Below, piece by piece: positions 34,991-44,564 of a stretch of 64,000 nt of DNA. The notes beneath the pieces are model-generated. The model ran no database searches. It was given only the letters and a program-made list of their open reading frames with translations, and had not been told where the DNA came from. The stretch lies in assembly GCF_040939455.1 (NCBI RefSeq), contig NC_134117.1, positions 49,073,001 through 49,137,000 on the forward strand, read 5' to 3'. The stretch is from Microcebus murinus (taxonomy: Eukaryota; Chordata; Mammalia; Primates; Cheirogaleidae). The translations under genes were made by a program, and so were the position numbers. How positions within the stretch are numbered: position 1 is the stretch's first letter; every line of letters begins with the position of its first letter.

Positions 34991-35487
34991 CTCACACAGG
35001 AGCTGAGGAATTGTGCCTCCTATTTGGGTTGAAATATTTCTGTCATATTCCATAAAATGAATGCCAGAATTAGAAACCCATGTACTTTTTCCCTTCATAA
35101 AAATGCAACTAAGGATTATTCTTTTTCTCCCATGAGAAGAATGTGTCAGGCTAGCATGAGGAAGGGAATGTCTGGGCTGGAAGACAGGCTGTGGGTAGTC
35201 ACTGAGCCTCTTTGAGGAGACAGCCGTGGAGACCTGCCTCTTGCCCTGCTTGCCCTTCATAGAATTATAAGGGCAGGATTTGTCTTGTCCCTTCATTGTC
35301 TTCCCTATCATGGTCAGCTGGTCCCTGGCTGTTTTTCTGACTTCTTTTCCCCCAGGCTGACTTTCCTACTCTTCATTAGCCTGTTTTAGGCACACAGTGT
35401 CTGTTGGGTCCCTCCTCCCACTGGAGCTCTGCATACAATGCTCCGCTATCCCACTGCACCAGTGAGCTCTTGTTCATTCTTCTGGTT
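34991..35487. other. Unassigned DNA
   Basis: No gene recognised. The 164-codon minus frame (34817-35311) crosses the microsatellite and is not supported. Confidence 0.4.
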
Positions 35488-35650
35488 TTAGCTTGGAACT
35501 TACATCCTTAGTCCAGCCTTTCCAGATTTTCCTGATTAGGACAAATCCCATCATCTCAGATTCATTGCAGCTGTGTGGCTCTCCTTGGTAGCAATTATTA
35601 AGGATGAAAATTTGCACCCTTGGATGCAGTATTCAATTAATTCTTATCTC
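35488..35650 (+). repeat. Left arm of long inverted repeat
   Basis: The arm (from TTTTAGCTTGGAACTTACAT to TTAATTCTTATCTC) is the reverse complement of 36341-36503 with about 15 mismatches in about 160 bp and no obvious gap, roughly 90% identity. It includes a perfect run of over 30 bp around CCAGATTTTCCTGATTAGGA. Confidence 0.9.
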
Positions 35651-35659
35651 CTCTGCTAG

Positions 35660-35770
35660 TATCTATAGTCCTTCAAGAGAAAAGGTTTTTACTGACTGTT
35701 CCATCCCTACTACCTAAAAGAATGTCCAGCACATGACTATTCAGTAAATATTTGTTGACAGAATGAATAT
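35660..35770 (+). mobile_element. L2 3' end
   Basis: TAGTCCTTCAAGAGAAAAGG, then CCAGCACATGACTATTCAGT and AAATATTTGTTGACAGAATG match the L2 tail. Lies within the spacer of the inverted repeat. Confidence 0.6.
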
Positions 35771-35914
35771 AGGTTGTTTCTTCTCTACTGTGGCATGTTC
35801 TGCTCTCTTGCTCTAGGCATTTCTTTCTTCCTGTTCTCTCTGTAGAGGAACTTTTAGAAGTCTGTTGTGTATATTTTAATCTTGAAGCTTTTCTATTGTA
35901 TACATAATGACAAT

Positions 35915-36230
35915 GGTTAATTTTATATTGTGTTTACCTTGTGCTGGGCATCATTCAAAGTAAGTACATGAATTCATTCAATATTCATAGCAACCTGTGT
36001 GGTAGATTCCATCATATTTCACAGAATCTGAGAGGCATTGATTGTAAGACAAGCCAATATTTTATTAATTGAACTCTGGTGTGTCATCTCTGTTTTACAA
36101 ACAGGAATTTGTAATGAAAGGTCATGAGAGGTTTAGCAACTTGCCTGAGAAGGCTGGTGCTAATAATGGTGGAGTCAAGATGAAAACCAGGTGTGGTTAT
36201 GACAGAGCCCATGCCATTGGCCATGGTGCC
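35915..36230 (-). mobile_element. MIR SINE, minus strand, interrupted
   Basis: CCTTGTGCTGGGCATCATTC, CAACCTGTGTGGTAGATTCC, then after about 70 unrelated bases TCTGTTTTACAAACAGGAAT, GAGAGGTTTAGCAACTTGCC and ACAGAGCCCATGCCATTGG. Confidence 0.6.
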
Positions 36231-36340
36231 ATCTTGCCACCCCACAATAGTCACACATCTTGTCTGAAATAGCATCTCTCAAATCGTATACGCCCATCCC
36301 AGAAGATCTCAGAAGGTATCCTGTGCCTTCTCTTATCACA

Positions 36341-36503
36341 GAGATAAGAATTAATTAAATAATCCATCCAAGAGTGCAAAGTTCCATCCTTAATAATTGC
36401 TACAAAGGAGAGCCACACAGGTGCAATGCATCTGAGATGATGAGATTTGTCCTAATCAGGAAAATCTGGAAAGGCTGGTGTAAGGAAGTCAGTTCTAAGC
36501 TAA
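36341..36503 (-). repeat. Right arm of long inverted repeat
   Basis: Partner of 35488-35650, separated by about 690 bp. Its outer end is at AAGCTAAAACTGTG and its inner end at GAGATAAGAATTAA. Confidence 0.9.
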
Positions 36504-36997
36504 AACTGTGCAGGCACAGGATAAACATGGCACTATCCATTTGACCATCATTATTTGACAGGAAAATGTGAAATTGACTTTATAATGAAATAAGGATATT
36601 TTACATAGTAGAATACAAAATGTATCCAAAGATTTAGAAAGAATCTAAGACTTGTGATTGCTACTCAGTTACAATGTCTCATGTATTCTGAGCTTCCTAC
36701 TTTGCAGTCAGGGATATATCAAAGGAAAACTTGGAGAAGCACTGACTGTTGTGAGTGTCTCTTGTTTTTACATTCCAAAGGACAGGGCTAATGCTGCTGT
36801 AGTCTTTCTCAATCTTCTGAATATTTGACAATCAGGATGACAAGTGACTTACTTACAAAGAGAAGGATGTCTGCTTTCTATAGCTCTTTTAAGCTGACTG
36901 TTCAGATTGTCAATGGAGCCAAAGTTGATCAACTAAGAAAATGGATTAATGCTGAAATTAACAGATATGAGCCTATTTGTCATCTCACAAATTTAAT
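36504..36997. other. Unassigned DNA
   Basis: No gene recognised. Confidence 0.4.
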
Positions 36998-37451
36998 TGT
37001 AGGGTCGCCTGGTGGCCCCCACTTTATTTCTTTGTCCTGACCTGTAATCACACAGTGCCTGACTACTTTGTGTTCTGACTAGCCTGTATTCCCCTGCAGG
37101 CTTAAACCCAAACTGGGGTCTTGAACATTCCCAGGCACTGATAAACGTATTTAGGTTGTTGCCTGAAATGCTGAAATATCAAACATGTTGCTAAACATAA
37201 AAACTAGTGCCAGCCCTGCACTAAATTTATCCACCTGCCCCCCATATAAACTCTATAACCTGATACCTTCATTGTGGACATATCTAGGTAGAACATCTCT
37301 TTTCTTGCTGTTTGTTTCAAGGACTGCTGCAGCACTCTGTATGTAAATTCCCCTAATAAATGCTTTGGATTGATCACCCTGGCATTTAATGCTTCTTTCT
37401 TTGGAATCCCAATTGGCCCCATCTCAGGATGGTTTGGGAAAGCTCCTTGCA
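36998..37451 (+). mobile_element. ERV LTR
   Basis: TG at TGTAGGGTCGCCTGGTGG and a possible CA end at GCTCCTTGCA. Contains CCCCATATAAACTCTATAAC (promoter-like), CCTAATAAATGCTTTGGATT (poly(A) signal) and a U5-like GATCACCCTGGCATTTAATG. Solo; borders approximate. Confidence 0.6.
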
Positions 37452-37604
37452 GTAACCTCTGGCTACCACTTTTGGGGTGATTCCAGCTGTGAGTTCAGTC
37501 AGATGGAACACAGATGAAGCTAAAATGTTCAGCTCTTTGATGAAAAGGCTTCCATATAAACAGATGGTGAAAAATAAAAATGATTCCAGTCTGCAGAATC
37601 GTTT

Positions 37605-37840
37605 ATATTACAGAGTAGAGACTGAATAAAGACTTCTTGGGTTCAAATCCCCAATATGTCTCTCACTGGTGGGGTGGCTCAGTCAAGATGCTAAAACTGG
37701 TCTTCACTTTCCTAATCTGTAAAGTGGGAATAGGACAGAGTAACCATTGGGCTGCAGTGAAGAGTCAATGCAATAATGCAGATAACACATTTGGCACAAT
37801 ACAGGGCACTTAGAACACGCCCAATAGGTGTTATTTGTCT
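37605..37840 (+). mobile_element. MIR SINE
   Basis: CTTCTTGGGTTCAAATCCCC, TCAGTCAAGATGCTAAAACT, CACTTTCCTAATCTGTAAAG, TGGGAATAGGACAGAGTAAC and AGGGCACTTAGAACACGCCC follow MIR in order. Confidence 0.8.
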
Positions 37841-38209
37841 TTATCATCTGTTTAAGAATATATGAGTATGCTTTTAAGCAGTTGATTCTTCTTAATGTGA
37901 CAAGTACACTACACACTTAATCTCCTATATACAATCAGTTGCTGAGGGCTAACAATCATAACTGTCAGTTGTTTGTGTGATGCTTCCTAGTTTGACAATA
38001 CTTCTCTTTATCACTATCCCTATAATTTTACCCAGGCATTTGTGTATCTCCTACAGGATTAGTGAAAATGATTTTTCATAATCTATTCTCTCACTCTGAA
38101 TATCCTATCAGTCCTGCATTCCACTGCCTGAATAGTTATCTTATAACTCTGCTTGTATTAGAGAACTTTCTTGCCGGGAGATTTCAATATTGTCTCCATT
38201 TACAAACTG
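37841..38209. other. Unassigned DNA
   Basis: No gene recognised. May include degraded L2 leading into the next entry. Confidence 0.35.
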
Positions 38210-38610
38210 AAGCCTTAGCACCTTAGCCTGACACTGAGGCCTCTGTGATCTAATGCACTCTTGCCCTTCTGAGATCCTGAAATATCGTTGCCATTCAGTG
38301 CACTTCATTCCGGTCTCTTCATCTGGCATATGACATGCTTATTCCTATCTTTGTGCCTTGGCACATGTTTTTCCCTGTGATGCTACCTTTTTCTGACCTG
38401 CTAAACCATAACTACTCTCCTATTAGAACCTCTACAAGTTCCTTCCTAGAAACATGTATTGCTTTCTTGCACCGTGAGCAAGATTCTCATGAGCTGCATT
38501 TTTACTTCCCTTGATCCCAAAACATTCATGCTTCTTTATATCACCCATAACACTTTTGCATATAACAGTCCCTCAAGAAATATTTTTGACTGTTGAATAA
38601 ACAACTCAGT
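38210..38610 (+). mobile_element. L2 LINE 3' region
   Basis: AGGCCTCTGTGATCTAATGC, GCCTTGGCACATGTTTTTCC, CAAGTTCCTTCCTAGAAACA and CCCTCAAGAAATATTTTTGA with TGAATAAAC match L2 in order. Confidence 0.7.
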
Positions 38611-38819
38611 GAAAATACCCCTTGGCTTTTCCTCACGAGTGACTTTCATGTATCTAAGGCAGTGGTGATGGTTTGGAAAGAGTGACAAGAAAAATCAGGA
38701 GTTTTAAAATTCTTTCCCTGACACTAGTTACTATCTCTATAAACTCGGAAATTACCAAAGCTCTCAGAATTTTGGTTTAGATAGTCCAGCAGAGGACTCG
38801 GATCACAGAGCAGTGGGGT

Positions 38820-38980
38820 CTTGCATTCATTCATTTGAAATAAACTCATTCATGAACTTGTTCATTACTTCCCCCCAAATCAATTGAGCTCCTCCTACGT
38901 GCCATTCACTGTGACAATTGTTGCATATACAAAAATGAACATGATATCATAATTGTCCTAAGGATTTTAAAGTATAATGG
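38820..38980 (-). mobile_element. L2 3' end, minus strand
   Basis: CATTCATTCATTTGAAATAA, then GAGCTCCTCCTACGTGCCAT and TCACTGTGACAATTGTTGCA is the reversed L2 tail. Confidence 0.5.
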
Positions 38981-39399
38981 GGCTATGTAACTTCAACATT
39001 CCTCTGGCATGGGGACCTGGTACATCATTAGGGTCTTCCAAACTTAGCCTCAGAGCTGCTGTCACATAATAGGTTAGCTCAGTGGGTGGAAGACGCTATA
39101 AGCATTTATTGGAAGTAAGGAGACTTTTCAGAACCCAGTTATTGATCCTCAGTGTCATCACAGAAGCATCCCTTTAAGCAGAATAAAGAGAAATAACAGC
39201 AAAAACTTGTGCTAGCAAATTCTCTGTCCACACCTGCTCCAAATCAATGACTACAGATGGCACATCCCTCAGTGAGGTGTGTGAGGTTTACCCCTTAGTG
39301 AGGTGTGTAGGAAGACAGCCCACTTTTGTTCCCTTGGGTTTGGCTTGAACAATGCTCCACCCACTGTTAGAAAATTGTCTTTGCCGATGTTAGAAAAGG
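38981..39399. other. Unassigned DNA
   Basis: Contains a local duplication around 39265-39310: CCCTCAGTGAGGTGTGTGAGG, then CCCCTTAGTGAGGTGTGTAGG. No gene. Confidence 0.4.
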
Positions 39400-40350
39400 A
39401 AACACACAGACTTCATCTGCACATATAACGTCTGTCACGAGGGACAGTTAGAAGGGGGAGTGAGAAGGCACGGCAGTGACAGGAGGGAGGTGATTCCACC
39501 TCTCTGTAAAGCTCAGTGCAGCAGCACACCCCCCCCTTGCCCGGTGCCTCCAGACTGACTCTCTCTGTGATCCTCAGGGATGAAGGACAATTTGGTAAAA
39601 GCCTGAGTATGACCCACTCTATCAAGCCCCTCCCCATGCAGGCTCCCTTGGATTTAACACGCCCATTGTCTTCCTGAGAACTCCCTTCTCAGAGCCCACA
39701 CACCAAGGGAAATTCTCCTTTCTAAAACCAGGGAATTCAGACAGGCTGGAAAGTCAGAGTTACCTGACAACTAAGGGCAGCCGTGTTTCCCTCACTGGCC
39801 ACAGGATGGACGTGCAGTGACTGGAAGTTACCTCTCTGAGTTACTGTTCCTGGATGGAATGTTTAATGGTGCTGCCCAGGAAATGTCAGGGCATCGACTC
39901 AGCCTCCAGGCAGGAACAGCCTCTTCTTGCCAAGAGTGCTTTTAGTTCCACTTCCACCCCCAGAGCGAGCATGACAAACGGATCAAGGCGGGGAGAATGC
40001 CGCTGCCAGAGTAAATATGGGTTCCTGGGGCCCAGGAGAGACACGCAGAAAGGCAACACCACCCCAGCATTTTCATTAGCAAAGAGGTGGGTGGTGTCTG
40101 GCAGAACTGAATGAGGGGAAGCACAGCGCGGTCTTTCATCAGAATCAAGTGATAAAGCCTCTGTACTTGCAGACTGCGTTTTGCAAAAGTGCAGACTGAG
40201 ACTTTGCAATAAGCATTATAAAGCAGTAAGGGCCCTGAAGGGAGAGGATGATGTGATGTCCCAGAGCAGACAGCAACAGCCTGTGACCCGTGGAAGGGGA
40301 TCCAGAGACTATCCCCATGGCATTTATATTGGGAAAGGATTATCATCAGC
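39400..40350. other. Unique GC- and CpG-richer block, candidate regulatory element
   Basis: Distinctly richer in G+C than its surroundings and containing clustered CpGs (for example AGCGAGC, CAAGGCGGGGAGAATGCCGC, CACAGCGCGGTC). No repeat family recognised inside it. The overlapping frames on both strands (up to 134 codons, 39942-40346 minus) share no known domain and lack splice context. Regulatory role is only inferred. Confidence 0.4.
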
Positions 40351-43074
40351 CTAGAGATGAGGAAGCCAAGATAGATGCTCAGAACCCACCAATTTTTAGA
40401 TGCTGGAATGTTGGCAAAGCCAATAGTAATCCATGACCACTATGAATTACATGTTCAGAAAACATTCTCAGAAAAGTTATTGGCCATTTCCATAAAGTCC
40501 TAAGCTAAAGAACAAGTCTTTAACTATATAGATATGACTCTTAAAGTCATGTCTAGTGCCATGTCTAATGTATGCCCATATTAGACCAAAAATGCTCATT
40601 TAAAACAAGAACTTAGTTCTATCAGATATGCTCTGGGTTATTTGTGTGGGCTATGGAGTAGTTTGTAAAAGTTTCCCCAAATTGTAATTTGCATAACTGA
40701 AAGAGAGTGGGAATGAAAGTGACACTTACACCACAGTTAGACTTCTCAGCAATTCATTAATCCCCGTTCTTTCCAAACCCAAGGCACATAGCACAAAATA
40801 TAAACACAAAATCCATAACCAATACTTCCATTTTTATTGCTTTAACAAATACATGGCTTAAGTATCAGTTAAGCAAATTCTTAATGAACTACTGAGTGAC
40901 ATGAGTTGAAATGAAAATAATACTACAAAACTTAAAAACAAACCCAGTGTTACATGTGTGTGTGAAATAATGCAATTAGAGGCACAATGAAAAAAAATCA
41001 TTAATTCAGTTAAACATAAAAGGCATGCAGAATCTCAAACAAGGAGTATTTGGGTTTCTATGTCAATGTCATGGGATACTAAAGAGCTCTTTCTGTTCCT
41101 GTCTATAAGATTTATTTTTGTTGACTGATAAAATTGACTTTAAGAATAAATATGAACCAGAAAGATTTACACAGTGCTTTTGCCAAATTGTATCTATAGC
41201 CAAATTGCCAAATTGTATCTACAGCCAAAGCACAAAACTGCTTTGAATTTGCCATTACTGTAATAGGTAGTTCACTCAGCCCCATTCTGTCACAGGGTGA
41301 GATGTACAAGAAAGATGATCTGAAATACCCCAAGCACCGCTGAACTTAAGCTTTCAAGATATTGCTGCAATAAACATGACTATTATCAATGGCTTACTTT
41401 TATTTCATCCCAGATTGTCTTAGTTTAAGTCTTCCTTCATCCTGAATTATGATGTGCATATTACCTTCAGAGATGTCAATAAGTTTAAGATGTCAAGGTT
41501 GTTGCTTGTAAAAGTACACAAAGTATTTTTTTTTTTTTGCCAAGTTACTATGAAACTAAAACCATAATCAAAATGGAAAACAGGGGCATCTGGAAATCTT
41601 TCATTGGAATTTTTAATTCATATTTAATCATCCGACTTGTCTAAGAAAATTTTGTTTTAAGCCTCAACTATTAGGTACTAAATTGGGCATAGCATATGTC
41701 TACTTCTGTTTTCAGGGACTTGTTAGTCAAGGATATGGAGGAGAAACCATTATGTTGTCATTTAGATGTAAGGAAATTTGCTTTAGGGGGACTGTGCTCC
41801 ACACACAAAAAAATTTCAAGATCAACAAATAGCACAGCTTAATCCTGCAAGAGAGTTGCTGAACTTCTCATATTTATATCCCTATGGACACATTGAATAC
41901 TAACACATAACAGAAAGTTATATGACATAAGATTTGGCAAGACACTATCTCTATGGTATTTTTAAATTAATTTTACTTTTAAAGCTCCAAGAAGGAGGAA
42001 AGTTTTGTTTAACTGAGGGCATGAACAAACATCTTAGACTTGCCACTTAGCTTTGTATTAACAAACACTCCAGTCCAAATCATGTGTCACAGGCCCAGCT
42101 CAAGGAAGCTCGTTAACATAAGCTGGACCCTCAGTGAATACCACAAGGAGGTTCAGATAATTTACAATGATGAGAAAGTGATGTGACATGCTGAAGGTTG
42201 GCTTGGGACTGCATAATCTATGGCTGTCCGAGTAGAAAAACAAATTATCTGCAGGCTTTTGAACTATTGATGTAACTATCAAAATGTGGCTTCAAATGTT
42301 TAAAGAAATGCCACAGACCTTCAAGACCAGATAGCTAGACCTAAAAATAAGCATTCTTCTTGAAATGCCAAGAAAAAAAAAATCTGTAGAACTACAAATA
42401 CCTCATTTGAAATGAAACACAAAGACTACTCTGCTAATACTATTTAAGTGGCTTTTGTAATATGGTCTAAATTGAAAAGATTTAGATAAAACTCTTGTTA
42501 GAAAAAGAGCATAAAAAAAAAAAAAAAAACTCCCGCACAAAAACAAATCACGTAATCCAAGCATTTGCATCCCATAATATTCTGAGAACAAAAAATGTTC
42601 TTCTTGAAGGCTTTCTTTTTCTACAGTTAGGAATCGGCATCATTATGATTACCAAAAACACAAGAGTGAAGATCCCAAATAAACATATTCCTAGTTTGAG
42701 GAAACATCTATGGCTCCACCCTAAGAAATATCAGACAGTCATCTAATATAGGCCTGAGATATAGAAATAGTCATTTCCATTAAAACGTTCTTCCTCATGG
42801 TAATAAAAGTAATTTAACAATGGTTGTCCTCTTATTTCAGATTCCATAGATAAAATATTTATTCCCCATATACCTGATACTCTACATTGTTATTAGAGGT
42901 TAGAATATTCAGCTAATTTTTTATCTGCCTCTTTTCAGCATGATGTAAAATATGTACCAAAAGGTATTTTTTAAGGTTTCTATTTTTTTTCCTTTTACAC
43001 AGGAAGTATGCCAGCATTTGAAATGTATACTCTTATCAAGTGACAGACTCAATCCCATTTTCCAAGAAGTCTGG
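40351..43074. other. Unassigned AT-rich DNA
   Basis: No gene or confident repeat. Holds a 25-bp tandem duplication (41181-41230) and A/T runs (41526-41539, 42511-42530). Confidence 0.4.
41181..41230 (+). repeat. 25-bp tandem duplication
   Basis: Two units starting TGCCAAATTGTATCTA match at 23 of 25 positions. Confidence 0.95.
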
Positions 43075-43152
43075 ATAGTGTGGTGGCTAAAAATTTTGAA
43101 TCTGGGATGCAATAAATCTAATTTTAAAGCCAGTGAGACTTTGAGCAAGATT
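43075..43152 (+). mobile_element. MIR SINE, left part
   Basis: TAGTGTGGTGGCTAAAAATT, TTGAATCTGGGATGCAATAA, ATCTAATTTTAAAGCCAGTG and ACTTTGAGCAAGATT form the MIR 5' half. It is split by an Alu and resumes at 43517. Confidence 0.75.
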
Positions 43153-43516
43153 TTTTTTGTTTTGTTTTTGTTTTTTGTTTTGTTTTGTTTTGTTTTTGTT
43201 TTGAGACAAAGTCTTCTTCTATTGCTTGGGCTAGAGTGCTGTGGCATCAGCCTAGCTCACAGCAACCTCAATCTCCTGGGCTCAAGCAATCCTCCTGCCT
43301 CAGCCTCCTGAGTAGCTGGGACCACAGGCACTTGTCACCATGCTGGGCTAATTTTTGTTTGTTTGTTTCTATTTTTAGTTTCTTGGCTATTCTTTTCTAT
43401 TTTTAGTAGAGATGGGATCTTGCTTTGGCTCAGGCTTGTCTCAAACTCCTGACCTTGAGTAATCCTCCTACCTCAGCCTCCCAGAGTGCTCACATTATAG
43501 GCGGGAATGCCCAGCT
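43153..43516 (-). mobile_element. Alu SINE, minus strand, inserted in MIR
   Basis: A (TTTTG)n-rich tail (43153-43200), then reverse Alu with GAGACAAAGTCTTCTTCTAT, TGCCTCAGCCTCCTGAGTAG, the strepsirrhine middle (TTTTTAGTTTCTTGGCTATT) and an end at GGCGGGAATGCCCAGCT. A perfect 16-bp target-site repeat GACTTTGAGCAAGATT lies at 43137-43152 and 43517-43532. Confidence 0.95.
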
Positions 43517-43705
43517 GACTTTGAGCAAGATTCTTATCTTGTTTAAGTCTCAGTTTCCTTATCTATGGAACAGAGTTATCTATAAAACAGAGTTTCCTTA
43601 TTTATGGAACAACAATAACTCTATTCTATAGGACTATTGTGAAGGTTAAATAAGATAATAGCATTTAACACAGAACTGGCACATCAGGGCTAAGATCATT
43701 ACTTG
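43517..43705 (+). mobile_element. MIR SINE, right part
   Basis: GTCTCAGTTTCCTTATCTAT, GACTATTGTGAAGGTTAAAT, AAGATAATAGCATTTAACAC and AGAACTGGCACATCAGGGCT. Contains a 39-bp internal duplication (43552-43611). Confidence 0.8.
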
Positions 43706-44507
43706 GTTTGTTATCTGGTGTATTCTAAGAACCTAGAACAGTTGTTCAACAAATGGTAGTTAAATGTATGAATGTGTGGTTATCCTGATTGGCTTTGATA
43801 TCAGAAAGAATTTCATCAGCCAAGAGAATGGCTGAATTTCTGTTTCTCAACCTATAAGCAATATTGTGAAATCATCCTCAAAATTTGTATAGTTCATCCT
43901 TTTGCCTCCAACATTACTTCAACATACCACCAAACCACCAAGACAAGAGTCTCATCCTATCCTTAGTATATTCCTCAGCACAAGGTTGCCTAATCTTCAA
44001 AGAACCTAAAAGCTCTTCTGTCTTCTGTCTTGAAAAGTTGATCTGCTTCTGCAACCACCCCTCCTATTGCTTTCCCCATCTCTGGCCCTTTCTTATCCAT
44101 GTCCCTTTAGAATTGCTCTGCATTTGCTCCTTTTTTCTCTACCTTGCCAGACTTAGGTTGAAAGTTACTGCATGTGCTTTGTTCCCACAAACCAGTGGGG
44201 ACTGTTGGATGCCATAATGCAGCCTGCAGCCGTGAATCATCTCATCCCGGGATATACATAAGGGTCAGCCTCCCAAACCATCTGTTAACTGCAGTTGGAA
44301 TTCTGAGTTCCATTTGGAGATAGTTCTTTCAATTAGTATTTAATTATCTTCCCTTGGAGTGCTCAGGAATGGATTCTATCTACTCTGTTAGGAAAAACAT
44401 TCACATGTAAAGTGACTCATGTTGTCAACTATCCTTTATTCTCTAATAGAAAATAAGTTCTTGTTCATGTGAATTGGTTAAAAATGGCAGAAAACATATT
44501 TAAAATT

Positions 44508-44512
<5 letters not shown>
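43706..44512. other. Unassigned DNA
   Basis: No gene. The 110-codon frame at 43885-44217 has no recognised domain. Confidence 0.4.

Positions 44513-44561
<49 letters not shown>
44513..44561 (+). repeat. (TC)n microsatellite
   Basis: About 24 uninterrupted CT units. Confidence 0.95.

Positions 44562-44564
<3 letters not shown>

Noticed and set aside
34499..35032. 177-codon open frame with Ser-Leu repeats
   Set aside because: Starts in the MITE, passes through TA/CA and (TC)n microsatellites; the protein is low complexity.
34817..35311. 164-codon minus frame
   Set aside because: Crosses the same microsatellite (Arg-Glu run) and has no domain.
39942..40346. 134-codon minus frame in the GC-richer block
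   Set aside because: Several overlapping frames exist here on both strands, as expected from higher GC; no domain or splice signals support any.
44513..44561. Regular repeats as a possible CRISPR array
   Set aside because: Simple dinucleotide microsatellites in a mammalian genome; no spacers.
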